A stretch of DNA of 8,472 nucleotides from Burkholderiaceae bacterium (GTDB lineage Bacteria; Pseudomonadota; Gammaproteobacteria; Burkholderiales; Burkholderiaceae). Made by a program: the position numbers and the translations under genes. The notes beneath the pieces were generated by a model. That model was not told the origin of the DNA and made no database searches. It saw nothing but the letters and a program-made list of their open reading frames with translations. This document shows, piece by piece, positions 1-8,409 of the stretch (its first letter is position 1; each line of letters begins with the position of its first letter). The stretch is from positions 1 to 8,472 of the forward strand of contig JAGOCV010000171.1 in assembly GCA_017998575.1 (NCBI GenBank). The letters run 5' to 3'.

Positions 1-1178
1 ACCATCATCAGCGCGATGGCGACGCGGATGATGTAGGGGCTCTCCACCCGCGCCGGCGTGAGCGGCAGGCCGCCGAAGGTGATGAGCCGGTGCGGATCGG
101 CCAGCACGGTGTGCGCACCGAACTTCGACAGCTCGCTCGTCCAGCCCATGGCGCCGTCGTACACCTTGTTCCAGAACATCGCGCTGCCCTGCGCCCGCAC
201 GCCCAGCGCCACGAAGATGGGCAGCAGGTCCACCGGCAGATAGGGCCAGGGCGCGGCCTCGATCTTGGGCAGCAGGTTGGGCGTGAAGGGTTGCGCCACG
301 CGCAGCGGGCCATCGGCGGTGGCCACCGACCAGCCGTCGCGGTGCTTGACCTGCACGCCGAACTTCGCGAACACGCGGTCGATCAGCGGGAACTGCTGCG
401 GCTCGCCGTTGCGCACCTCGATCTCCCCGCCGGTGATCGCGCCCAGGGCCAGGAAGGTCGCGACCTCGTGGAAGTCGTCGGCAAAGCGGAATTCCGTGCC
501 TCGCAGTCGTGCGCCGCCATGCACCGTGAGACGTGAGGTGCCGATGCCATCGATCTGGGCGCCCATCGCGGCCATGAAGCGGCAGAACTCCTGCACGTGC
601 GGCTCGCAGGCGGCGTTGGTGAGTGTGGAAGTGCCGCGCGCCATCGCCGCGCACAGCACGAAGTTCTCGGTGGTGGTGACCGAGGCGTAGTCCAGCCAGT
701 GATCGTTGGCCACCAGCGCGTCGGCATACACGGCCACGGCATCGTCGGTGCGCTCGACGCGGCCGCCGAAGCGCTCGAACACCTCGATATGCGGATCGAT
801 CTCGCGCACGCCCAGCGTGCAGCCTTTCACGTCGCGCTCCAGCCGGGCCTGGCCGAAGCGGGCCATCAGCGGCGGCACCAGCATGACGGACGAGCGCATG
901 GCCTCGGGCAGCCGGTGCAGGGCCGGATCGAATCGCGTGTCTCGGTGGTGGATGCGCACCTGGCCCAAGGCGAAATCGGCGTGCACCTCGCTGCCCAGGC
1001 GGCGGAACACGTCCAGGATCTGCAGCACGTCGGTGATCTCGGGCACGTGGTGCAGCAGCACCGGCTCGTCGGTGAGCAGCGTGGCGCACAGCACGGGCAG
1101 GACGGCGTTCTTGTTGGCCGAAGGCCGGATGCGCCCCGACAGGGCCCGGCCACCATGGATGATGAGGTGATGCGACAT
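1..1178 (-). CDS. MurA-family enolpyruvyltransferase (UDP-GlcNAc 1-carboxyvinyltransferase-like), 3' end outside window
   Basis: The protein belongs to the EPSP synthase/MurA fold. MurA transfers enolpyruvate from PEP to UDP-GlcNAc, the first committed step of peptidoglycan synthesis in the cytoplasm. 392 residues are visible and the C-terminus, roughly 30 residues by comparison with MurA, is cut off by the window start. Matches to E. coli MurA (numbering from memory) include SANKNAVLP (K23/N24 for K22/N23), MRSS near residue 95 (R91 region), GCTLGVR (C120 for the PEP-binding C115, R125 for R120) and Asp317 in LPVDLL (for D305). The later part diverges: Ala343 stands where MurA has R331, and SPYIIR (380-385) replaces the DLRA motif with D369/R371. 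It is therefore probably a paralogue, not the main cell-wall enzyme. ATG 1178 gives the expected N-terminus, but no good ribosome binding site precedes it. It lies 88 nt behind the membrane-protein gene on the same strand. Family is certain; substrate is not. Confidence 0.87.
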   Translation of the reverse strand, partial: MSHHLIIHGGRALSGRIRPSANKNAVLPVLCATLLTDEPVLLHHVPEITDVLQILDVFRRLGSEVHADFALGQVRIHHRDTRFDPALHRLPEAMRSSVMLVPPLMARFGQARLERDVKGCTLGVREIDPHIEVFERFGGRVERTDDAVAVYADALVANDHWLDYASVTTTENFVLCAAMARGTSTLTNAACEPHVQEFCRFMAAMGAQIDGIGTSRLTVHGGARLRGTEFRFADDFHEVATFLALGAITGGEIEVRNGEPQQFPLIDRVFAKFGVQVKHRDGWSVATADGPLRVAQPFTPNLLPKIEAAPWPYLPVDLLPIFVALGVRAQGSAMFWNKVYDGAMGWTSELSKFGAHTVLADPHRLITFGGLPLTPARVESPYIIRVAIALMM

Positions 1179-1247
1179 GCGGGCCAGTGTCGGCGCCCGC
1201 GATGCGAATGCGATGCGGCCTGTGTGAAGCCTGCGTGATATCGCGCT

Positions 1248-1266
1248 GGCCTGGCCCGGGCAGGCC
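1248..1266 (-). repeat. Perfect 6-bp hairpin right after the small membrane-protein gene
   Basis: GGCCTG (1248-1253) and CAGGCC (1261-1266) are exact reverse complements around a 7-nt GC-only loop. On the minus strand the hairpin begins directly after the TGA stop of the upstream gene (1267-1269). No run of T follows, so it is not a canonical intrinsic terminator. It might slow transcription or protect the mRNA 3' end, or be chance in GC-rich DNA. The rest of the 88-nt gap (1179-1266) shows no convincing promoter for the MurA-like gene. Confidence 0.4.
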
Positions 1267-1605
1267 TCAGTCGCGCGCGCCGGGCTCGCGCGGCTGCACG
1301 TCGGTCACGTCGGCGCGGCGATCGCCACCGCCCAACGCGCGAGCGGCCGCGCGCTCACCCGCCGTCGGCTCAGGCTCGGCCGGCGCGGCGGCCTCGTGGA
1401 AACGGCGGAAGCCCGCCCGCGGGTCCATGCGCATCACCCACGGCGTGACGGGCTTGCCGGTGATGCGGGCCCATAGCGCGCGCAGCGACCAGGCCAGCGC
1501 AATGAAGAGCACCGCCACCAGCACGCTGGCCGCGAACAGCAGGCCCATCAGAAAGAAGACCACACGCAGCACGAAGCGGACCAGGCCGCCGATCACATCA
1601 CCCAA
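1267..1605 (-). CDS. Small hydrophobic membrane protein of unknown function, TTG start
   Basis: I do not recognise this 112-residue protein as a named family. Residues about 5-46 are strongly hydrophobic (FVLRVVFFLMGLLFAASVLV and onward to ALAWSL). That is long enough for one long or two short membrane helices. A basic linker with the stretch GKPVTPWVMRMDPRAGFRRF follows at 50-69. The tail (about 72-112) is charged, rich in Ala, Glu, Pro and Arg, and looks disordered. The start is TTG at 1605-1603: the frame is closed by a stop at 1624-1626, no ATG lies between, and AGGAG sits 7 nt upstream. The gene begins 38 nt after the clpB stop on the same strand, so it is probably on the clpB heat-shock transcript. 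A role in membrane stress would fit that position but is only inference. Its third-position GC bias matches its neighbours, which supports real coding. Confidence 0.72.
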   Translation of the reverse strand: MGDVIGGLVRFVLRVVFFLMGLLFAASVLVAVLFIALAWSLRALWARITGKPVTPWVMRMDPRAGFRRFHEAAAPAEPEPTAGERAAARALGGGDRRADVTDVQPREPGARD

Positions 1606-1612
1606 ACCGTCA

Positions 1613-1617
1613 CTCCT
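1613..1617 (-). promoter_or_regulatory. Ribosome binding site that fixes the TTG start
   Basis: AGGAG on the minus strand, 7 nt before TTG 1605-1603. It is the only good Shine-Dalgarno match in the clpB to membrane-protein gap, and it decides the start because no ATG is available before the upstream in-frame stop. Confidence 0.65.
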
Positions 1618-1643
1618 CGAACGTCATGTCGTGTTCGCGGCGC

Positions 1644-4256
<2,613 letters not shown>

Positions 4257-4275
4257 GTTCGTGTTCTCCAGACTT

Positions 4276-4290
4276 CCCCTGAGCTAGGGG
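4276..4290. repeat. Inverted repeat over the clpB -10 element and start site
   Basis: CCCCT (4276-4280) and AGGGG (4286-4290) are perfect 5-bp arms around a 5-nt centre. One arm is the CCCC of the heat-shock -10 element; the other falls where transcription should begin. It could be an operator or a 5'-end hairpin, but short GC arms built on the fixed CCCC may be chance. It is not the CIRCE operator of HrcA. Confidence 0.35.
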
Positions 4291-4309
4291 TTATACACAG
4301 CATTTCAAG
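4283..4309 (-). promoter_or_regulatory. Sigma-32 (RpoH) heat-shock promoter of clpB
   Basis: On the minus strand, CCCCTTGAAA (the CTTGAA core is 4304-4309) is followed after exactly 13 nt by CCCCTAGC (4283-4290). Established E. coli RpoH promoters have CTTGAA, then 13-14 nt, then CCCCATnT; groE has the same 13-nt spacing. The -35 is perfect with its upstream C run, and the -10 keeps CCCC and a T but not the full ATnT. Transcription would begin near 4275-4278, giving a leader of about 20 nt that includes the ribosome binding site. This predicts heat induction of clpB and probably of the genes behind it. Confidence 0.85.
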
Positions 4310-4318
4310 GGGCATGGC

Positions 4319-4335
4319 GCCGCCAGCACGGCGGC
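4319..4335. repeat. Perfect 6-bp inverted repeat in the clpB/SDR divergent spacer
   Basis: GCCGCC (4319-4324) and GGCGGC (4330-4335) flank a 5-nt centre. The repeat lies just upstream of the heat-shock -35 of clpB and covers the -35 region of a possible SDR promoter. It might be a regulator site acting on either gene. GC-rich composition makes a chance match quite possible. Confidence 0.3.
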
Positions 4336-4346
4336 AGGACAGCGCC

Positions 4347-4352
4347 TATGAT
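4347..4352 (+). promoter_or_regulatory. Possible -10 element for the SDR gene
   Basis: TATGAT matches the sigma-70 TATAAT consensus at five of six positions in otherwise GC-rich DNA. It would start transcription about 20 nt before the ATG at 4381. No good -35 lies 16-18 nt upstream, so this is a weak call. Confidence 0.35.
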
Positions 4353-4367
4353 CCCGCGCAATCCATT

Positions 4368-4373
4368 GGAGGA
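4368..4373 (+). promoter_or_regulatory. Strong ribosome binding site of the SDR gene
   Basis: GGAGGA with a 7-nt spacer before ATG 4381. It chooses 4381 over an in-frame ATG at 4348, which lies upstream of this site and would add 11 residues outside the fold. Confidence 0.8.
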
Positions 4374-4380
4374 ACGTAGG

Positions 4381-5169
4381 ATGAAGCTGGAACTCGAAGG
4401 CAAGGTCGTGCTGGTCACCGGGGGCAGCAAAGGCATCGGCCTGGCATGCGCACGCGGCTTCGCGGCCGAGGGCGCGCGCGTGGCCATCGCGTCGCGCAGC
4501 CAGGCCAACCTGGACGCGGCCGTGGCCCAACTCGCAGCCGAGGGCATCACAGCCGTGGCCGTGGCGGCCGACCTGAGCCGCACCGACACGGCCCCGGCCA
4601 TGGTGCAGGCCGTCGAAGCCGCGCTGGGCCCCATCGACGTACTGGTGAATTCGGCCGGCGCCGCAGGCCGCACGCCATACAGCGAACTCACGCCCGCCCA
4701 CTGGCACGCGGCGATGGACGCCAAGTACTTCCCCTACGTGCATGCGATGGACGCCGTGCTGCCCGGCATGGCCGCACGGCGCGGCGGCGTGGTGGTCAAC
4801 ATCGTGGGCATGGGCGGCAAGGTGGCCACGCCCACCCACCTGCCCGGCGGCGCGGCCAATGCGGCGCTGATGCTGGCCGGCAGCGGCCTGGCCACGGCCT
4901 ACGCGCCGCACGGCGTGCGGCTGAACACGGTGAACCCGGCCTCGACGCTGACGACGCGACTCAAGCAGGGCATGGAGGCCGACGCACGCCTGGCCGGCAT
5001 CACCGAGGACGAGGCGCAACGCCGCGCCGTGGCCCGCGTGCCGCTGGGCCGGCTGGCCACGCCGGAAGAAGTGGCGGATCTGGTGGTGTTCCTCGCCTCG
5101 GCGCGGGCCAGCTACGTGACCGGCGCCGTCATCGGCATGGATGGTGCGGCCACGCCGCTGGTGGTGTAG
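4381..5169 (+). CDS. SDR-family protein lacking the catalytic tetrad
   Basis: This 262-residue protein has the classical short-chain dehydrogenase/reductase fold and size, and is probably soluble and cytoplasmic. The cofactor half is intact: TGGSKGIG (13-20), ADLS (63-66) and NSAGAAG (90-96) in place of the common NNAG. The late motif PLGRLATPEEVADLVVFLAS (221-240) and the C-terminal VTGAVIGMDGA (246-256) are also typical. The tetrad is missing. Against E. coli FabG (N110, S138, Y151, K155, from memory) an ungapped alignment puts Lys115, Gly143, Gly156 and Asn160 at those places, in the motif NIVGMGG (140-146) and GGAANAAL (156-163). I recall an SDR subgroup with a similar NxIG...GNAAL pattern, so the change is probably inherited and not a fresh mutation. 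It may bind NAD(P) without ordinary SDR chemistry. Database labels such as 3-oxoacyl-ACP reductase should be distrusted. It is divergent from clpB and convergent with moaE (30-nt gap). Confidence 0.92.
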   Translation: MKLELEGKVVLVTGGSKGIGLACARGFAAEGARVAIASRSQANLDAAVAQLAAEGITAVAVAADLSRTDTAPAMVQAVEAALGPIDVLVNSAGAAGRTPYSELTPAHWHAAMDAKYFPYVHAMDAVLPGMAARRGGVVVNIVGMGGKVATPTHLPGGAANAALMLAGSGLATAYAPHGVRLNTVNPASTLTTRLKQGMEADARLAGITEDEAQRRAVARVPLGRLATPEEVADLVVFLASARASYVTGAVIGMDGAATPLVV

Positions 5170-5199
5170 CGCGGCGCCGGGCGCGCGCCAACGCCAGGC

Positions 5200-5691
5200 T
5201 CAGGCGGCAGGACCGTTGCCGGCGTCGATGCCCCAGCGCGCCAGGGCCTCGTCGTCGGCCACGCGGGCGTCGACCCAGCGCGCGCCCATGGGCGTTTCTT
5301 CCTTCTTCCAGAACGGCGCCTGGGTCTTGAGGTAGTCCATCAGGAACTCGCAGGCCTGGAACGACTGGCCCCGGTGTGCGGACGTGACGGCCACCAGCAC
5401 GATCTGCTCACCGGCCAGCAACCGCCCCACACGGTGGATGACGCGCGCGCCGCGGATGTCGAAACGCTCGAAGGCCGCGGCGATCATGGCGCCGATGGCC
5501 TTTTCGGTCATGCCGGGGTAGTGCTCCAGCTCCATCGCGCTGACGTCGTCGCTGCCGGCGCGGTCGCGCACCGTGCCGACGAAGCTGCAGACCGCGCCCA
5601 CGCCGCCATCGGCCGCGCGCAAGGCGGCGACTTCGGCCGACAGGTCGAAATCGGCCTCTTGAATCGCGACGCTGGACCGGGGTTGCGACAC
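5200..5691 (-). CDS. moaE: MoaE, molybdopterin synthase catalytic (large) subunit
   Basis: MoaE, as a dimer with two MoaD subunits, converts precursor Z (cyclic pyranopterin monophosphate) to molybdopterin by adding two sulfurs carried on the MoaD C-terminus. It is cytoplasmic. The 163 residues fit the family (about 150). Visible motifs are SFVGTVRD (36-43, Arg42), LEHYPGMTEK (55-64), HRVGRLLAGE (86-95), HRGQSF (106-111) and the active-site stretch MDYLKTQAPFWKKE (118-131). There Lys122 and Lys129 match E. coli K119 and K126. The start is GTG 5691, 10 nt after the moaD stop. Its ribosome site is weak (GGCAGGG close to the start), so translational coupling to moaD is likely. It is the last gene of the mobB-moeA-moaD-moaE run and faces the SDR gene. 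No clear terminator lies in the 30-nt convergent gap. Confidence 0.96.
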   Translation of the reverse strand: MSQPRSSVAIQEADFDLSAEVAALRAADGGVGAVCSFVGTVRDRAGSDDVSAMELEHYPGMTEKAIGAMIAAAFERFDIRGARVIHRVGRLLAGEQIVLVAVTSAHRGQSFQACEFLMDYLKTQAPFWKKEETPMGARWVDARVADDEALARWGIDAGNGPAA

Positions 5692-5701
5692 GTGCCCTGC
5701 C

Positions 5702-5953
5702 CTAGCCGCCGGTCACCGGCGGGAAAAATGCGACCTCGGCGCCCTCGCGCAGCGGTGTAGATTCGTCGCACATGACCTGATCCAGCGCCAGGCGCACAGC
5801 ACGGCCACGCGCCAGCACCTGGGCATGGGCGCCGCCGCGCGCGATCAGCTCGTCGCGCAGACCGGCCAGCGTGACCGCCGTCGTCTGCACACGCTCGGAC
5901 GACGTGCCGATGGCTTCCCGGATCGAAGCGAAGTAGCGGACATCGACCTGCAT
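5702..5953 (-). CDS. moaD: MoaD, molybdopterin synthase sulfur-carrier (small) subunit
   Basis: MoaD is a ubiquitin-fold sulfur carrier. Its C-terminal glycine is adenylated by MoeB-type enzymes and thiocarboxylated, and then inserted into the MoaE active site to donate sulfur. The 83-residue protein has the family signature: an N-terminal strand VDVRYFASIREAIG (3-16), an acidic turn with PLREGAEVAFFPPV (67-80) and the essential Gly-Gly at 82-83. The start is ATG 5953. AAGG overlaps the moeA stop 8 nt upstream, and the gap to moeA is 11 nt. The frame stays open far upstream through moeA, but nothing there resembles MoaD and the motif begins at this ATG. Confidence 0.95.
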   Translation of the reverse strand: MQVDVRYFASIREAIGTSSERVQTTAVTLAGLRDELIARGGAHAQVLARGRAVRLALDQVMCDESTPLREGAEVAFFPPVTGG

Positions 5954-5964
5954 GTTCTGTACCT

Positions 5965-7206
5965 TCAGCCCGTGAGTCCGTCGAAGGGCAGGAAGCGCAC
6001 GGCATCGCCCTGCTTCACCGGCGTACCGGCGGGAATGTCCACCAGCCCTTCGGCCCAGGCCACCGAGGTCAGCACGCCCGATCCCTGGTTGGGATAGAGC
6101 ACGAGACCACCCGTGTCGTCGATGCGCGCGCGCAGGAACTCGCGGCGCTTGTCGGCGCGCGGCCAGTCGAAGTGCGCGGGCAGCGTCAGCGCGCGCGGCT
6201 CGAACTGCGTCGCGCCCTGCAGGCGGAGCAGGAACGGCCGCACCAGCAGCACGAACGTGGCGAAGCTGGACACCGGGTTGCCCGGCAAACCGATGAAATG
6301 CGCCGGGCCCACGCGGCCGTAGGCGAACGGCTTGCCGGGCTTCATGGAGATCTGCCACAGGCGCAGCAGGCCCAGCGATTCGACAGCGGGCTTGATGTGG
6401 TCTTCCTCGCCCACCGACACGCCGCCGCTGGTGAGGATCAGGTCGCACTGCGCCGATGCATCCCGCAGCACGCGCACCGTCGTGTCGAAGTCGTCGGGCA
6501 CCACGCCCAGATCCTGCACCTCGCAGCCCAGCCGCGCCAGCAGTGCGCGCAGAAAGAAGCGGTTGGAGTTGTAGATGGCACCGGGCCGCATGGCTTCGGG
6601 GGCCACGTCACCGGGCATCACCAGTTCATCGCCGGTGGAGAACAAAGCCACGCGAGGCGCGCGTGCCACGCGCAGGCTGGCCTGACCCACGCCGGCAGCC
6701 AGGCCCAAAGCTGCGGGGCCCAAGCGCTCGCCCGCACGCAGCACCACGGCGCCGCGTGTCACGTCCTCGCCGCTGCGGCGGATCGCCAGGCCCACGGTGG
6801 GCACCGAGCGGAATGTGGCGAAAGTCGCATCGCCTTCGGTGCTCGCATCGACCTCTTCCTGCATCACGACGGCATCGGCGCCCTCGGGCACCGGGGCACC
6901 CGTGAAGATGCGCGCCGCGGTGCCCACGGCCAGCGGCTGCCCGGCCGCACCGGCCGCGATGCGCTGCGACACCGGCAGGCGCGCGCCCGGCGCGGGCACG
7001 TCGGCCACGCGCACTGCGTAGCCGTCCATGGCGCTGTTGTCGGCCGGCGGCACCTGCAGGGGCGACACGACGTCCTGGGCGAGTACCCGGCCATCGGCGT
7101 CGAACGTCGACACATCCTGGGGATCGCCCAGAGGCTCGGCAAAGGACAGCAGCTCGGCGCGCGCTTCGTCGAGCGTGCGCAGGTTGGGGCGGGGCGTGTT
7201 GTTCAT
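5965..7206 (-). CDS. moeA: MoeA, molybdopterin molybdenumtransferase
   Basis: MoeA inserts molybdate into adenylylated molybdopterin to form the active molybdenum cofactor. It acts as a cytoplasmic dimer. The 413 residues match the usual length of about 410. Motifs in order: PPADNSAMDGYAV (53-65, Asp61 for E. coli D59), FTGAPVPEGADAVVMQEE (101-118), SGEDV (145-149), STGDEL (190-195, Glu194), SNRFFLRALL (214-223), DLILTSGGVSVGEEDH (255-270), SMKPGKPFAYG (287-297) and GLPGNPVSSFATF (306-318). A C-terminal domain IV ends with the usual GDAVRF. The start is ATG 7206, whose ATGA overlaps the mobB stop. There is no independent ribosome site, so translation is probably coupled to mobB. moaD follows after 11 nt. 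The frame runs on upstream through mobB, but that part is not MoeA-like. Confidence 0.98.
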   Translation of the reverse strand: MNNTPRPNLRTLDEARAELLSFAEPLGDPQDVSTFDADGRVLAQDVVSPLQVPPADNSAMDGYAVRVADVPAPGARLPVSQRIAAGAAGQPLAVGTAARIFTGAPVPEGADAVVMQEEVDASTEGDATFATFRSVPTVGLAIRRSGEDVTRGAVVLRAGERLGPAALGLAAGVGQASLRVARAPRVALFSTGDELVMPGDVAPEAMRPGAIYNSNRFFLRALLARLGCEVQDLGVVPDDFDTTVRVLRDASAQCDLILTSGGVSVGEEDHIKPAVESLGLLRLWQISMKPGKPFAYGRVGPAHFIGLPGNPVSSFATFVLLVRPFLLRLQGATQFEPRALTLPAHFDWPRADKRREFLRARIDDTGGLVLYPNQGSGVLTSVAWAEGLVDIPAGTPVKQGDAVRFLPFDGLTG

Positions 7207-7739
7207 GACGACAGGTAGCGCTCGTCGTACTCGAACCGGTCGCCGTTTTCGACCAGCCACGCGGCAATGGCATCGGGCTGGTTGAGGTCGAGCACGGGGC
7301 GCAGGGTTTCGTGGGGCAACTCGGCGGGTGCATCGGTGGCGATCGCCACGACGAAATCTTCGTCGATGTACATCGCGGGGTGACCGGTGGACGGACGCCA
7401 CACCTCGATCTTGAGCAGGTCGCTGCTCTTGAAGCCTTCGACCAGCACCCAGTCCACTCCGCCGTAGAGCTCGGCGATCAGATGGTGCACGCTCAGTTGG
7501 GCTGGCCGCTCGAACTCCCGCATCAGCGCCAGACGGCGGTCGGAGGCCACCACCACCTCGAAGGCGCCAGCGCTGCGGTGGCGGTGGCTGTCCTTGCCGG
7601 GATGGTCGATGTCGAAGTTGTGGTGTGCGTGCTTGACGGTCGACACACGCAGGCCGCGCGCGTTGAGCGCGCGGATGAGTCCTTCGACCAGCGTGGTCTT
7701 GCCCGAGCCCGAATAGCCCGCGAATCCGACGACTTTCAC
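7203..7739 (-). CDS. mobB: MobB, molybdopterin-guanine dinucleotide biosynthesis adaptor protein
   Basis: MobB is a small GTP-binding P-loop protein. It interacts with MobA and helps form or deliver the guanine dinucleotide form of the molybdenum cofactor, though in E. coli it is not strictly required. The 178-residue product has Walker A GYSGSGKTT (8-16), STVKHAHHNFDIDHPGKDSH (33-52) with the family DxPGKDS(x)RxRxAGA signature continuing to Ala59, and a Walker B-like VDWVLVEGFK (95-104). The start is GTG 7739, with AGGGG about 9 nt upstream, and it gives the standard MKVVGFAGYSGSGKT opening. It lies 52 nt behind the thrC stop and overlaps moeA by 4 nt. Its presence suggests that at least one MGD-dependent molybdoenzyme exists in the organism. 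mobA is not in the window. Confidence 0.96.
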   Translation of the reverse strand: MKVVGFAGYSGSGKTTLVEGLIRALNARGLRVSTVKHAHHNFDIDHPGKDSHRHRSAGAFEVVVASDRRLALMREFERPAQLSVHHLIAELYGGVDWVLVEGFKSSDLLKIEVWRPSTGHPAMYIDEDFVVAIATDAPAELPHETLRPVLDLNQPDAIAAWLVENGDRFEYDERYLSS

Positions 7740-7770
7740 TGGAAGCGTCCCCTTGTGTTGTGGCGGATGC

Positions 7771-7790
7771 GGGCAGGGCCCGGCCCGCCC
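7771..7790. repeat. GC-rich imperfect hairpin between thrC and mobB
   Basis: GGGCAGGG and CCCGCCC can pair (7 bp with one bulged A) around the loop CCCGG, directly behind the thrC stop codon on the minus strand. No T run follows before the mobB ribosome site. It may weaken read-through from thrC into the cofactor genes, but it is not a standard terminator. Confidence 0.35.
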
Positions 7791-7791
7791 G

Positions 7792-8409
7792 TCAATCGCA
7801 ATGCTGGCGAATGTAGTCCATCACCCGCGCAGCGTCGGCGGGCAGCACCACCACGCGACGCGGCAGGTCTTCGATGCCGGCCAGACGCGCGGGGCGCTCG
7901 GGTTCGCGCCCAAGCGCTTCGCGGATCGTCTCCGCGAACTTGATCGGCAGCGCCGTCTCCAGCACGATCATCGGCACACCCGCCTGCACATGCCCACGTG
8001 CCACCTTCAGGCCATCGGCCGTGTGCGTGTCGATCATGGTGGCGAAGCGTTCCCACGTATCGCGGATGGTGGCCACACGGTCGGCGTGGCTGCTGCGGCC
8101 GCTGACGAAGCCGTAGTGGCGCGCGGCTTCAGCGAACGCGGCATCGCCGCTCAGGTCGAAGCGGCCAGTGCTCGAAATCTGATGGCTGAACAGGTCGCGC
8201 GTGCGCTCGCCGTCGCGGCCCAGCAGATCGAACACGAAGCGCTCGAAGTTGCTGGCCTTGCTGATGTCCATCGACGGGCTGGACGTTTCGTGCGTGTCGG
8301 CACTGCCGCGCACGCGGTAGACGCCGGTGCGGAAGAACTCGTCGAGCACGTCGTTCTCGTTGGTGGCAACCACCAGGCGCTCGATCGGCAGGCCCATCAT
8401 GCGGGCCAC
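7792..8409 (-). CDS. thrC: Threonine synthase, C-terminal part (5' end missing at a palindromic junction)
   Basis: ThrC is a PLP enzyme that converts O-phosphohomoserine to threonine, the last step of threonine synthesis. 205 residues are present, under half of the usual 470 or so, and the PLP lysine region is absent. Recognisable motifs are ARMMGLPI (2-9), VVATNENDVLDEFFRTGVYR (13-32), TSSPSMDISKASNFERFVFD (42-61), FDLSGD (84-89), DTHTADGL (127-134) and VLETALPIKFAE (149-160). The GTG at 8409 is almost certainly an internal valine codon (the family reads GYVAxxMGLPI here), not a start. From 8410 on, the sequence is the exact reverse complement of what precedes it, so the natural upstream codons are lost. 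I read this as an artificial or rearranged boundary, not as gene decay, because the visible part is intact. mobB follows 52 nt after the stop. Confidence 0.96.
   Translation of the reverse strand: MARMMGLPIERLVVATNENDVLDEFFRTGVYRVRGSADTHETSSPSMDISKASNFERFVFDLLGRDGERTRDLFSHQISSTGRFDLSGDAAFAEAARHYGFVSGRSSHADRVATIRDTWERFATMIDTHTADGLKVARGHVQAGVPMIVLETALPIKFAETIREALGREPERPARLAGIEDLPRRVVVLPADAARVMDYIRQHCD

Noticed and set aside
4348..4380. Upstream ATG for the SDR gene
   Set aside because: The GGAGGA site lies between this ATG and the one at 4381, and the first 11 residues would fall before the normal SDR beginning.
4257..4380. HrcA/CIRCE operator control of clpB
   Set aside because: No TTAGCACTC-N9-GAGTGCTAA-like repeat is present; the spacer carries an RpoH-type promoter instead.
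5170..5199. Bidirectional terminator between the SDR gene and moaE
   Set aside because: Only a 5-bp GC stem (GGCGC/GCGCC, 5173-5189) is present and no T tract follows on either strand.
5954..7401. N-terminal extensions of moaD and moeA suggested by open frames running through the upstream genes
   Set aside because: The family motifs begin at ATG 5953 and ATG 7206, next to the stops of the preceding genes. The extra residues resemble nothing and overlap real coding sequence.
7792..8409. thrC as a real pseudogene or a short protein starting at GTG 8409
   Set aside because: The visible part is intact and well conserved, GTG 8409 matches an internal Val of the family, and the break coincides with the palindrome centre at the window edge.
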